DNA from: Rostratula benghalensis
Lineage: Eukaryota; Chordata; Aves; Charadriiformes; Rostratulidae
Length of the DNA: 64,000 nucleotides
Reading direction: 5' to 3'
NCBI GenBank assembly: GCA_013399305.1
Contig: VXAI01000013.1
Span: forward strand, 1,500,882-1,564,881
Every line of letters starts with the position of its first letter. Position 1 is the stretch's first letter. Under the pieces are notes generated by a model. That model had not been told where the DNA came from. It did no database searches and worked only from the letters and a program-made list of their open reading frames with translations. Made by a program: the position numbers and the translations under genes. Of the stretch, positions 1 to 13,486 are shown piece after piece.

Positions 1-1949
1 GAGGAAGTCTACTATCTGAATACATTAATTATTAGGTATCTGCCAGACATCACTCCTTCAGAATACAAACTTCTCAAACAGGACTAAAAGATTAACCAAA
101 GGTTGGAAGTAGAATAAAAAATATTTTAGAGAAGCCACAACCCAAAAAATAGGGTTAAAATGGACTAATATAGAAACAACAAAAGAAGGAAAATCCAGTG
201 CGAATTTATATCCAACATTAATTCCATCTGAAAAGAATTCACGTAAATTCCACCTAAAAGGCAGAATTTCAGCTATGAGGAAAGGCTGAGGTAGCCAGGA
301 CAGTTCTACCTGAAGTAGAAAAACCAGCGTGGGGTGAGGGGTTGGGGGGATTTCCAGTGGTGCCCAGTGACAGGACAAGAGGCAAGGGGCACAAACTGAA
401 ACCCAGGAGGGTCCACCTGAACAAACATCAGGAAGCACTTTTTTGTTACTGTGAGAGTGACTGAGCATTGGAACTGGTTGCCCAGGGAGGTTGTGGAGCC
501 TCCATTCTTGGAAGATACTCAAAAGCTGCCTGGACGTGGTCCTGGGAAACCTGCTCTACTTGGCCCAACTTGGCCCTGCTTGAGCAATGGGGTTGGACTG
601 GATGACCTCCAGAGGTCCCTTCCAACCTCAACTGTTCTGGGAATTAATTAGATTTTTCAGGAAAAGCTAAACAGAAGAAGAAAAGAAACACACAGAGAAG
701 ACAGGACAAAAGATAGGAAGCACTGTTGACCATGGTATTTTTACGACTACATCAATTAATGACTTAATCAGCACAGAACAATGCAATTCAAACAAAAATA
801 GCAATTAAGCATTAAAGGGGAAAAAAAATCTCAATTTAATACAAGTAAATGACTGTAAAATGCATTCTTAAATTCTAGAGACTATTTTACAGGAGCAATT
901 CCACCAGAAGTCAAACACTTGGAGAACGGAAAGAACAAATCCAACTATGTTTTTAGTTCAACTAAAAAAGCCAACTGGGATGCAGTAAGATTTTCCACAT
1001 TATGGGTTCACAAGATTTCAAGGTCTACACACGTAGATCCATATAGAGAATTCAGAAAGTAAGTTTTAATCCTTTTCGAAGCCGCCTGGTTTCTTGAAAC
1101 CAGAACAATAAAAAACCTGCCAAAAATCTCTAATGTCACTGGAGAGTTAGTTGTTCATAGTATAAATGGAAAGCAGTGTTCATATTAAAAATATGAATTA
1201 AAAAAATGACCAAAAAATGAATAAAGAGTGGAACAGGACCACATTCTGAATCTGATTCACATTGGGAGTAACTGGGGTTTTTTTGTTTTTCAGCAATTTT
1301 GACTGGTAAATGTGTAAAACTAACTGACCTAAAAGTATTTTAGATACGATGTGTTTTACTTGAACAAAATATCAGCATAGATTTATGCTTGTCTATAATC
1401 CCACTTACTAACTATAACTATTGTCAAAAGCAAAACTAGAAGTTGAAACAGGTCTTTGAACTTCATCGACAGCTTCCTCTTCTTTCTGTTCTGACCGAAC
1501 AAGTTGGGCAGCGTGGATCTGAATTTGAAAACTGTAAACTACCATCTCCTAACCTTTAGTCTGTAAAAATCACTGGTATTCTCAGTTATAAGTGTCAAAG
1601 ACAACATTTGCTTTGAAGCTTTCGATGAATTTAAAATAGATTTTATTTTTTATCTTACTAATTAATAGCACATTGAGCAGTGAGTTCCAAAAGCCCCCAC
1701 AATCCTCATGAAACGTTTAAGCAAAACAGGAAAATGCACACTTTTTTTTCCCCTTGTATCTCACAAATTTAAAAGCATTAGATAATGCCTGATTTTCAAT
1801 CTAGGTCATACTACTTAAGAATAATGTAAACAATTTGTTCAGTGCTGAATCAGAGGAAATTTTTACGCTGTGCTACATTCCTTCATTAGTTTTTCACTCT
1901 ATAGAGATTTTTCGATTTCTTCTTATAAGTAAAGAAGTATGTCACATAC
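1..1949 (-). other. BRD1: BRD1 intron, partial (downstream of second coding exon)
   Basis: This is the intron that follows the 1950-2106 coding exon on the minus strand. It runs off the left edge. It is AT-rich and carries a CR1 fragment (separate entry). I looked for the next BRD1 segment, the charged helix before the bromodomain, and did not find it, so that exon must lie beyond position 1. A short open stretch near 1440-1520 on the minus strand has no convincing splice acceptor and is left uncalled. Confidence 0.75.
270..650 (+). mobile_element. CR1 LINE fragment (3' end)
   Basis: From about 350 to 648 the sequence follows the familiar CR1 3' region. It has the stretch around 'gtgacaggacaagaggcaa', then 'ggttgcccagggaggttgtg', then 'ggttggactggatgacctcc', and ends shortly after 'cccttccaacctcaac'. 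A piece at about 270-300 resembles the end of CR1 ORF2, but the bridge between the two pieces does not, so the copy looks internally deleted. It is 5'-truncated, as most CR1 copies are, and lies in a BRD1 intron in the opposite orientation to the gene. CR1 is the dominant LINE of birds and other sauropsids, which is the best single clue to the organism. Only 3' remnants are present, with no intact reading frame. Confidence 0.93.
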
Positions 1950-2106
1950 CTGTTGCGTGTTTCTTTGTGACTGTAAACTGGACTGCAGCCTTCTCAAGAG
2001 AGGAACACCATTCCTAGACAGTCTTTTAAGCAACCAGTAACTGTGCACTCGTTCAACAAACTGCTTCTTCCGCTGAATGGCCACCTGATTCATAATCTTA
2101 TTTAAT
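1950..2106 (-). CDS. BRD1: BRD1 (BRPF2) second coding exon
   Basis: This 157-nt exon is bounded by a minus-strand acceptor (ATATTTTAG before 2106) and a donor (CAACAG|GTATGTG, GT at 1949-1948). Its first base completes the arginine codon left split by the previous exon, and 52 in-frame codons follow ([16 protein letters not shown]..., ending in NTQQ), finishing in phase 0. The protein matches the region of BRD1 just after the second PHD finger, known in the BRPF family to help recruit ING and MEAF6 subunits to the MYST acetyltransferase complex. It corresponds to residues 457-508 when counted from the start codon at 14853. The remaining coding exons (bromodomain, PWWP) are outside the window. 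Confidence 0.95.
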
Positions 2107-5100
2107 CTAAAATATGGAAAAACTGACATTGTATTTTTCGCAGCAAAGCATAATACATATTTGTTTATGGAAGTTAAACGTCATATATATATATATAGGT
2201 ATAACATAACAACAGCAGTAGTATTATCAATTTCTTTCAGTAACATCCATTTCAGCACAATTATTTCTGAGCAGTAGATTACAATCAATTACATACGTTT
2301 GACCCTATTTTCTACCAAATACGTTAAAGTACTTAATAGAGCTAAAGGATATCAATTTTTTTATGATCATCATCTCAGGAGCAATCCTAGATTAGGACTG
2401 AGAATAAAGCTTTATACTCATTTCAGAATAATTTTCTTATTGAAAATAAAACTAGAAATAATGCTTTAAATCCCTACAAAAACTTTCAGGTTATTTGTTG
2501 TCATCTTCACACAGATTTAGTAGTTTATTTTAAAGACAATATATCTCAAAACTTTTTTAGGTAAAAACATGGAACAGAAAGCTTGTATTACTCATCTACT
2601 GATACTAAAATTTTGGTAAATAAAAATGTAACACAGAAGAACACTTATGACTTTATACACAAGATGGAAATATCCACACAGAAAAAATGCAACAGAAGGA
2701 TGACACAAACAGTTAAGCAAAGTATCTTGATTAAATATACAGTATTTTCTCCAAACTTGTTTTTTTAATAGATGCAAATATTGGTTTCATGTATTTGGTC
2801 AACAAATATTCTAAGAAAGGACTATTTGACCATCACACACAACAACCTTGACTACTTTTTTGGTTTTTATTTATGACACCTTAAAATGTCCAAATCTCAC
2901 ACACAATGCTAACCTCTCAAAACATACATTAAAAAAACAAAAAAGCTTATCTGAAATTGATCTGCAACTCTCTGTGCCTATGATATCTTGAAATCACTGC
3001 AAAAAATTAAAAACAAAAAGCTGATAGCTGTAGAATGAAAAGGTTTTGTCTTTGCATGATATTGCAGGGGTAGCAGCCCTTGCAAAATGAACACACAAGA
3101 TGCCCCAAGGCACCAACCACCTGTTTTGCAGGGGGATTGTTGGTCAGTTTGGGGGCTGGGGTGAGCTGGAGAGACAGAAAAGGATGTTCCTGAACTGAAC
3201 TTAAAAGAGAAAGGATAATATCAAAGAACAGAAGCCTGTTAATTCTTTACTCAGTATATCACTCCCTGAAAAAAAAAAAAACCACAAATCAGAGATTCTC
3301 CAATATAATTTAATACTAAAATAGGCAAAATTAAATGTATCTGATTTGTAGAGCACTATCATGAGGCCTTTAAATAAAAATCACAAACATATACAAATAT
3401 TAGTCTTTTTCTGCTTTTTCCTTTTTAATGTTAGAAATAAAGCAGTTTTTCAGGTAAGTGGTAGAAGAAAAGTGGTCAAATACCTAAACAAAACGTAAAG
3501 CTGTAAGTAAATCTTGGGTAAAGTGATTTTTAAAAATAGCTGGGAAACCAAAATAACATTTTTCAGACAGACATATAAGTGAGTCTACCCTGAGGTTACC
3601 TATCCCTGGTTGTTTTTTGTGGGCTGCATAGAAGGTAAGGTGCAATAGCTCTCCTCAGTGCTACACTGACTGCAGCAACAGAGCTTTCAGCCATCACAGG
3701 GTAAAGGCAGAGTAAACACAGGTTTTCTTCAAAATACAGTGCGACTGTGTCCTTCAGTGACACTGTTTTTAAGTTAATAACTAAGCCAGTTAGGCATTCT
3801 TGAAATTTTTTAGTTTAACTTAAAGCTCAGAAAGTCTGCAGCTGGAATCAGGACATTCTTGTAAGTCTTTCACTAAAGAGCAGTAACAGGCTCCATACTT
3901 ACTTACTCAGTGTAGAACAGACCTAGACGTGACTGTATTAAACTTCAAACGCAACAGAATTACAATTAATTATAGAATGCAATCAAAATCAAATAATTAC
4001 TTTCACATTTCTCTCTTGGAAACAGCACGACCTACTGAACTGAGTCAAAAAAGCACAACCAAATACATACCTATTTGGAAAGATCAGAGAATCATAACTC
4101 CAACACGAAGAAAGGTGCATTGGTTTCATGCCCATCAGATGTGGCAAGACTAAGCAAACATCTTTAATTACAGCTTTAAGCACATTTGCCCATTCATATA
4201 ACCACCACTCTATTCATAGATAATTATAATGGTAAAGTGCTAGAATAAGGCTAGGAAAAATGTTTGTAGAAGATACAACTACTGAAAATACAAATAAAAA
4301 TAGAAAATAATCTGGAGTGCAGAAACTACCTTAACAAGGGGTAGAAATCTACTCCTCTCTGCCACCCCTCCAAGTAAAACCAAACAAATACTGTCTGTTT
4401 GTATTTCATTTAGACACCAGACTTCAGTAGTGACAATATACCATCAGTCACCCCGTAATTTCACAAAATACAGAGGCTCTTCATGTGGCAGATACCTACA
4501 GAGCCTCTACATTATTATCTTATTGATGTAATGAGGATGTTACATCCAGTGTTAGACCCTAAGAACCTACTAACACACAGCTCTTTGATCATCTTTTTGC
4601 TCAGTTGGACATTCCCAGGGAGACTTTTGCTGTCCAAAACACTTTACATTTTGACAGACAACACAACTGGTCTGAGGAAATAAGAGAAGATTCATCTGCT
4701 AATGTAGAACCATAGAAGCAGCACAGACTGGGTACTGATTTTGAGGCTCCTACCCTTGATAGCACTACCCCACAATGGGGAAAAGATTCTCACCCATAAA
4801 CATACAATCAGCTGCAGAGAACCTGAACACAAGCATGAAATAAGGCACATGGGTATGTACCAGTCTCTCATACGAGTTCTCTTCTGCCTGCCTGAGCTTC
4901 AACTCAATTTATAAATGTTAAAATTAAATTTGTAAGCTAGAACTTTGAAACTCCTTGAGGTGTTAAATCAGGTTGCTATACATTTCACTTTTTTTTTTTT
5001 TTTTTTTAAACAGAGACATGTAATAAATAAAATTGAAGAGTGAAAATAAAAATGTGTGTATTTGAGGCAGGTAAGGAAGAACTGTTTGAAGACTTTCTAG

Positions 5101-8100
5101 TTTTGCAATCCAGGATCTGACTTGCACAAGACAGGATTAACTGCTACACCACACTGACAAATAAATCCCCCGTGCAGAGGTAAGGCTTACAGAACTTAGG
5201 TTACCTCACAGAGCTACACAAGACACTTCAGCAAAGGCACTTTTTTTCCTAAGGTATCTTATCTGTCCACCCTATAACTTTTTCCCAAGTATAACAACAT
5301 CAGGAAACAGCAGACTTCTGTGGCGTTTTATTTTCTAATGTCAAGTCAAGCATAATAAGCACTGAGAGGAAAAAAAAAAAAACAAAAACAAACCAACAGA
5401 TATTTAAAATGCACATTAAACATGAGCACATAAGTCAACCTGTGCTTTCTTGTCAGAAAAAATAGACCAATCTCATTACAGAATATTTTTTATATCTCTC
5501 TTAAGATTGCCAAATAAGTGCAAGACTAATATTGAAGATGGCTCCCAAAGAAATTAAATTAGGACATATACCTGGAAGATACTACCAGAGTTATGGTCTC
5601 CCCATCACAGCTGACTTTAGACACATCAAAGCAAAAGCAGAGCCACAACTATAGTACTACAGAAAGCTAGCAGAGGGACAAAAAGTGTCCTTGCTATCTC
5701 AGTTCCTCATGGAACAGAGAATTTGTTAAGACCAAATTCCCCAAGAGACTCCAGAAGCGAACCACATTAATTGCTAAACGCGTTTCTCTCAAACCATTTA
5801 AACCATTGACAAAATGAAGTTAAACCCAGAGAGAACAGTCCTTGCACTGTCACTTGCTGCAGCCTGAACTGCTGTTCTGAGGCCCTAAGAACTGCTCAGT
5901 CTGGTTCACAGTCTGCTGGTTTTCCCTCAACTTACCAGTTACTTAGAATGAAGTACATAAAATTTTTATAAAAGTGACTGTGTTCCCATGAAACTCAGTA
6001 GCTGCTGCTATATATATGCATATAACTGGTCCCAAAGAAGAAGCATTAGGTTCCAAGTTGGTGACCACTGCAGCCTTTGGATGGTTGGCACCACCAGTCA
6101 TACCCCCTTGTTTTTTCCTGGGTTTTTTTTTTTTTTTTTTTCACTTCCATTCCAAGACCACACAGATGTCAAAACAGTTTTCAAAACTGTTTTATTTGCA
6201 CCACAGGAAACAGAGAAAACCAGTGCTGCTTCCCTTGCCCAGCCCCACTTGTATTTAACCGTAAAGCACTACAAACACGATACAGAGGTATCGTATCATT
6301 CCCTGCTTTTCTTTATAAAGGAAAGATTCCCTTTCAACTGAAGCTTTCAAAAAGCACCTGTAGTTCCAGCCTGAACCCATAGTTTAGGCTGAACTGTAAA
6401 ATATGGCATTAAAAATACACTGAATTTACAAAAGCAACAAGACGAGGAAACTGGTTTGTTTGGAAAGGGTAAGACAGACTCAAAAAATGTAATTTAAAAT
6501 GGAAGTTAATATACAACAGCTTTGCTGGGAAACTAATTTACCAGCTGCTCTACTCTAACCCTCTCCTCACACAGAGGCATCTGATAGATAATCTGCCCTG
6601 CAAAGGGTGATACTCTTAATGCACCGGTCAAAGCATTCAGAGAAAGCTTACTCTTAGTCCTGTGTTTCCTCATCTTTTAGATAAATGTGTAAAGTAACTT
6701 TTGTCAACAGAAGAGATGGGCTCTTGCCTTATTTGCGACCTCACAGCTTCCTTCTTCCCACTCACAACTGCCTTCCCCCTCCCAGTTTCAGTTACATGTC
6801 ACTGTGGCAACTACGGCAACTGGTTACAAGGGGAAAAAAAAAAGTGAAAACAGTATTTTCGGTGGCTAACTATGTGGCAGTTTAACGTAAGAAACCCGAT
6901 GAGAGATAATCAGCCACTTTTCCATTAATCATCACTAAACGGTTCACAGACTATACCTATCTTTTAACCTCATAAATATCATTTTAGTATTACATAAGGA
7001 CTTCTATAGCATCTCTCCATTCTCAAGTTTGCAAAATATAGACTAGAAAGAAAATTTCCTTCAGCATGTATGTCATTTTGCTCTAGTATTGCTATAGTAA
7101 CTCAGGCAAAATGGAGCTTTATACAAAAATCTGCAAGATTAAGTAAAATCAAGTACTCAAAAAAAAAAAAAATTAAACGCTACACCTAGTATTTTAATTA
7201 TTACACTTGTCCTCAGCTTCCAGTTTAGTTTGTATCTTCCTTCATCCCATACAGCTGTATTAAAGGTACATGCAAATGACTAGCAGAACTAAATTATAGT
7301 CCATAAAATTTTGGTTTGCATCAGCAAAATACCAGTTTCCCTTGAGCTACAGTAAACCATAAGCAATCAAAAGACGTTCCACTGTACAGGGCAAATAAAA
7401 TGCCCTACACAAAGATTGTAGATATGTTTCCAAAACCTGTCAGAAAAAAAATCCAAAACCAAACCACAACATAAAAAAATATAAATTGAACAAATTGCCA
7501 CAAAGTAAACAGTTTCAACAACAGTTGAATTTTTAACCCTTGCTCAGCAAAGCTCCACAGAACACATCAAGACTCACAGGAAGCAGGAAAGACACAGAAA
7601 TTGCCTACAACCAAGTGTAGTTAATTCCACTGACACTAACTGGAAGAAAATTCACGGAAGAACAGGATAAAAAGCTATGAAAGTGTCCGTTTTGGAAATC
7701 ACAATTAATTCTGGGGCCTTGCCAACTATTCATCCCAGCTCCAGATCCAAAAGCTTCAGCTTTTGAAGATGAGAAACCCTACTCTTCTCACGGAGAACCT
7801 TTGGCAGCAGCTGTCTATCAAATGGCATAGAAATTGCCTTTCAGTACAAATTCTTTTTTTTTAAATAAATATAATAAATAAACATTTTTTAAAAAATTCC
7901 AACTTACCATATGATTTCTTCACTAAAAAAAACCCCAAACCAAATAAAACCCTTTGATGCCTTTTGAAGAGAATACAAGTAGATGAGCAACTATGTAACA
8001 ACTGGAGTTATTTTGTGTGTTTACTTCCTTTTGACAGAAGACAAGGTTAAGGTTTCTTTTGTGACTAGAAGTCAACTGTGTACTCAACAGGGGACACATC

Positions 8101-11100
8101 AAACACTGAAAAAAATGACAATTATTTCATTTAAACTTCTGTGCAACACAAGTCTGCAGAATCCCCATGTGGTGAATACACACCTTCCTAGTTCTAACTA
8201 CTTTTGCAGCTTTTGTATTTAAGACTTGATGAAACGGGAATGTCCCGTCTCCACATCATTTCCCTCACTAGTTTAACGCAGTGTTCAGTCACTTCATAGT
8301 TATTCCCTTTTGTCTGTATGTTTTAAAATTCTAGCTATTGAATTTACCTTTCTCTGCTAGACTGAGAATTTAAAAAGTAGGTATTTTATCTATTGATACA
8401 TCTTCTGAAGCCTGAACATCTCTCCAGGTTCCCATTCTTTATTCTAGATTTATTATTTAAATATTATTTGATTTTGACTGAACATGCAGGAAGCACATTT
8501 TCTTGCTTCACATGACTATGAAACCAGGCATCTATTTTCTACATGAGCAAACAGCTCATAAAACTTTACTTGGACATGGAAATAGAGGAGTGATCTTAAC
8601 AGTTAAGAAAATGGTATGTTAATTTAATCAATTCTCCGTTAGAGAATAACAGGTTACTTTATTCCTATCCTAAAGATTAAGCTTGTGATCTTCCAGGCCT
8701 TCAGATAAGGAAAAAAACTCAAAACAATCAAAAAACCTCTGCCCTGTCACACTGGAAAACTTCCTCTGTCTTCTCAGCAAAATCATGTGCATAGATTTAG
8801 TGGTTCCACTTCCTCTACATAATACCGAGTCATGACTTAAAATAGCTCAAAATATTTTTCTGTGCCTTCTTTATTCTGCATTAGCCATAACCATACTGCA
8901 CATGAATTTGAAATCTGATCTCAAAATGTTAAATTCACATCAGCACAAGATAAAGTATTAATCAAAATCTGCCTTTTTCTCTCTAATGAACAAAATATCA
9001 GTATTTGTCTAGTAATTTTTCTTCACTCTGTAATCTGATTATGAAATAAAAACTGCCAGGAGACAGTTCTTCAGACACCCTCTAATAGAAGCACTGAAAA
9101 ATAAAAAACACATTAAATTTGATATTCGTAACTGCATTATCACACATATAACCATTGTGGACTGAAATTCTTAGAGGACACATAGAGTATCTATTACAGA
9201 AATATCTAACGTATTAATTTGTTTTAAGCTTCTCTTTGCCTTGTACGTGCAATACAAACTGAGAGGGTGTGGGGGAATATCAAACAAACAAAAAGAAATT
9301 ATGTGTACAGCATATTCCTATATGCATTTTGTAAAAAGTGTTTATTTAAACAACCGAGAGTACTTTCATCCTCTGGATTTAACAGGACAGGAATCACCCC
9401 TTGGACAATAATCAACATGCGACTTTTAAGCCAACCAGATATATAAGTATCTTCCCCATTATTTTTTTACTCAAAATCCACGCTTACAAACTATTAGATA
9501 AGTCACACATTCTCAAACATACTGATTCTTATTTAATACGCCAACCACAGTCAAGACAAACTAGCTTGAAAATAGAGATCTAAAGTCACCTTATTTTACT
9601 TTTTTTAAATACCACTTGAGCAAAGCTAGCGAACACCACAGTAGGCAAAATTGTTTTATTTAGGCTAAGAGGTCAGGATGTCATTAGCAGTAGTTTCCCA
9701 CGTGTTTCAAAAAAGTTTCAAAGTTGATCAATCTTACAAGAAACATCAGTGGACAAGGACTGCTAGCATCCCCTTCCACGTTACCTGGGTGATTCCACCA
9801 TCTAATCATTACGTACGGCCATAAGGCAAACCTACACCATACTCTCCTGTAATTAAAATAAGTATTGCCACATGATTTTGTAAAAGTATATAGAGATGTA
9901 TATTCAAAGATAATGAACTAACTGACTTAAGTCTGGATTTATTCAGCTTTCAATTTTTTTTGAAACTGTGGCTCTAGTACTATTTTTGGAATTGCTTTTT
10001 TATCCTGAATTCTAACCATCATTTCTTAATTGTTTCCCCAACTTAAAAATTTTCTTAAGGTATTTTAAAAAACTCCAAAACCTAAAAACAACCTAGCAGT
10101 ACCCTAAAAAACATTAAATCAAATCCCCCAAAGAAACCCACAAGCCATGTATCTGTGAATGGAGACTAACAGTCCTTTCTCAAAGGCCTTGTAAATGTTC
10201 CTTTCTGATTATGTGGTGTTCCATCACTTTCTGTTCATTCGTTTTTCTGGTCCATTCTCTATTTTAGAAATAATCAAGATTCCTGTGTCGAGATAACAAG
10301 ACTCCAATTCATTATTTCGCAAGAAAGTTCAGGCTTGTTCTAACTAGATAAATTATAAAACACTAGGAAATACTGGTTCTGCCTTGAGACCTACAGTAAG
10401 AGAAATTCAATTTTACTGCCAGAACAATATGCTTTCTAATAAAAGCAAAAGTCAACACAGAAAAAAGAAATAATCAGTTAGTGTGCAGCACATAAATGTT
10501 GATTTCTAAAGCATCTTTTTTAAAGAATCTCAGCAATTTTTGCTTTCATTTATCTGCACACCTCTTACCTACTTCCATAAGGATCTTTCAATTCTCTTTC
10601 AATAGCATGATGGAACACAACTGATGCATACTAGGGAAAACAAGTATAACACCTCATTTCTACTTATCACGAGCAGGGCTTTTATTTGCTTATTTGTTTG
10701 GTCTCTGTACAAGTATTGGATTTCAAATACCTTCTGCTTTCTTAATTTCAGACACTACAAATATGCCATGTAGAAACTGAAACTAAAGATGTACGCAAGT
10801 ATTTATGCACTTTACAATACCCGCTTCCACTTAATATAGCAATACTTGCATGAGTGGTATTTTAATAAAGCACATCACACTGTATCTCAATGTGTATTTT
10901 GAAAATATAAAATACTTCACCTTCAATATCACATTCAATTTCCCTCCAAGTATATACCCACAATATCTTAGTTTCACAACATTTTTGAAGAACATGAAAA
11001 TTGACACTGGCTTTGCTTTTCATAAAGCAATCGCATTTTAAATGCCTCTTTTAATTTACAAGAGCAAGTGGCACACCAAAACAATGTTATTTGTAGTTAA

Positions 11101-13486
11101 GAATCAAGAACTCAAAAGTCAGAGAAACCACATAGCTTTCACAGCTAACACTGCAACTCTTCTCCTTTGGGTATCAATCCTACTTACTGGGTAAGGCAGC
11201 TGTTATAAAGGACAAGGATGAGCAGCAACATGGGAAAAAAGAATAATCCACAAGAAACAGAGCACAGACCTAGTACAAGATAACTAACACAGTCAAGAAG
11301 CAAGATTTAGACTGCCAAATTAACCCTAAAAGTTAGGATTTTCTTAACTTGGAAATACTGGACCTGCAATATAAATAAAATACTTTTACTGGTATATTAG
11401 GGCAGGGAAAAAAATCATTTATTCATCACCAGTCATTCAACCACCACACATCAGTGGAATACAAACACCACAAGAAGAAATTTGCCCATCTTCAGCCAAA
11501 CTAGCTGGGGGAAGCAGGACAGGAGACCCCTTTTCTGATGACCACTTGCCAACAGGCGCAGGTACTGCCCCTCCCTCTCAGAGAGAGGAACAGTTTGAAG
11601 AACTGTCCTGCCCCACTCACCACCCCATATAACACAGCTGCTCTCCCACTTCCCAAAAGCCCATCACTTCTAGAGTACACTTATTTCTGCCTTTTCAACA
11701 ACAGAAAAAAAGCAGCTGATAAACGCAAGGAGTGCAACACAAGCAACAAACATCAACAGTTTTATACTTCGAGAAAAACTGAATAGAATTTCCTAGTAAA
11801 GAGGCAACACCTTTCTGTAGCCAGGTCTGATGCAAATCATGTATGTAGGAGGGGTTTCTCAGTGGTCCCATATACCATCCCAAGCACTATGCACGTTCCA
11901 AAGAATCAGCACTCATGGCACTGAAGTGCAACCCAGAAAGCAGATGCACCTCATCATCTTAAGGTTCTAATATGACCTACTGCACCTTTGGAAGTGGATC
12001 CTTCAGTATAGACTTTCTAAAATACATACACAACAGGATAGATAGATTTACAAAACAAAAATCAACCCCTCAAAAAACCCAACCTAACAACAAAACTGAA
12101 AAACACACCCTTTCCTCACCCCCCCAAAAAAGGAGGCAGGGAAGCAGGCATTCTTCTTCTATCATCAATGGTTAAAACCTTCTGATCCTACACTCTTCAA
12201 TCAGTAGTTCACAGATGACAGCCTGAGAGGAAATGTAATTCGATTACAAACAACCTACAGAATGACACTATGTAACTAAACAACAAGAAACTTACAGTAT
12301 GACATCTGCGTAAGAAATTCTGGAAACTGAAAAGTGTATAGCTCTCAAAATCATTCAAGGCAGCGGCACAGAAATCTGACCCACAGACAAGTTGATATGC
12401 ATCACCTCCCTAGCTTCATTAGATCTAGAGGCATCTGCCAGCACCCTGATCACCACTATTAAAATACAAAAATTCAACATGTTAAATGTAAGGAGCAAGT
12501 TCAGTTCTGGTGTTCGTGCTTTGTATTTGCACTCGCATAACAAAAGGTCCTGCAAGAACTGCAAAACACACACTAATATAAAAATCAGTTTAAACGGGAC
12601 TTCTTACAACATACAAATTCGTAAGCAAAAATATTAGAATTAAAATCCTATCACCACATGCATGAATTCATTTTTGTTCAAACTTAAACGTTTTATTGAA
12701 GTTACAGGGCAGATATCTGATAGCATGACTGAACGGGAGGGCACATTCATTTCAGGTTCTGTGACTATAGATACATTAACCCACTAACTTACCAATGCTT
12801 ACTTGCTAACTTTTCTTTAAAAAGTCTGCCAGATACTAAATTCATTCAAGCCTTGATTAAAAAAAAAAAAAAAAAAAACACTTTTGCCTTTGTAAAAGGA
12901 AAAACGTGAATTTAGAAAATCCTCCTGAAAAGTTACTCTGCAAAATACTTCCTGGAGGGTTTGTTTCTACTACCTACATAGATAGTACAGTACAAGTTTA
13001 TATTTAATTTAGGTTAGATGAACAAGTTTCAAATTTTATACATGCAAATATAATTTTCAGTTTGAAGCTTTTAAAATTAAGAAGTTCAGATTCCCAAGTT
13101 ATAAATACAGTTAACCTTGATCTTGGTTTTTGTTTGTTTTGGGGTTTTTTAGCAACTACATATGCTATTCTGAATTCAGTGGTTAATTTTCAAAAGTACA
13201 GCAAACGACAACAACTGAGCACACAACATGATTTTGTCTGACAGAAAAAAAAAATAAAACGGTTTCTGAGGACAAGACAGATCCCTAATTTCTCTAGGGA
13301 AGTTACTGCATTTTTAATGCAATTTCATAAAAGTACAATGTACATAATTTACATTAATCCTCTGAGTACAACCTTTTAGGAAAGCATGTAACAAACGCAT
13401 AAAAGCTTCAAGTCAGCATCTAAAAAGCATTGGTTTAATATTAAACAGCTAATTAAGTAAAGGTTTCTCTCACTTGGTTTGCTTAC
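2107..13486 (-). other. BRD1: BRD1 intron between first and second coding exons
   Basis: An 11.4-kb intron with a good donor (AGAG|GTAAGC at 13486) and a good acceptor at 2107-2108. It is strongly AT-rich with many poly-A or poly-T tracts, for example near 4990, 6122 and 12860, and a short AT microsatellite at 2183-2197. Short reading frames such as those at 5988-6341 and 11538-11786 are driven by low-complexity sequence and show no splice or domain support. I see no second gene, no RNA gene and no recent mobile element inside it. Confidence 0.8.
2183..2197. repeat. (AT)n microsatellite, short
   Basis: About seven uninterrupted AT units within the BRD1 intron, in a locally AT-rich stretch. 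Confidence 0.85.

Noticed and set aside
1440..1520. Open minus-strand stretch in the leftmost BRD1 intron
   Set aside because: No good acceptor, and it does not resemble the BRD1 segment that should follow residue 508.
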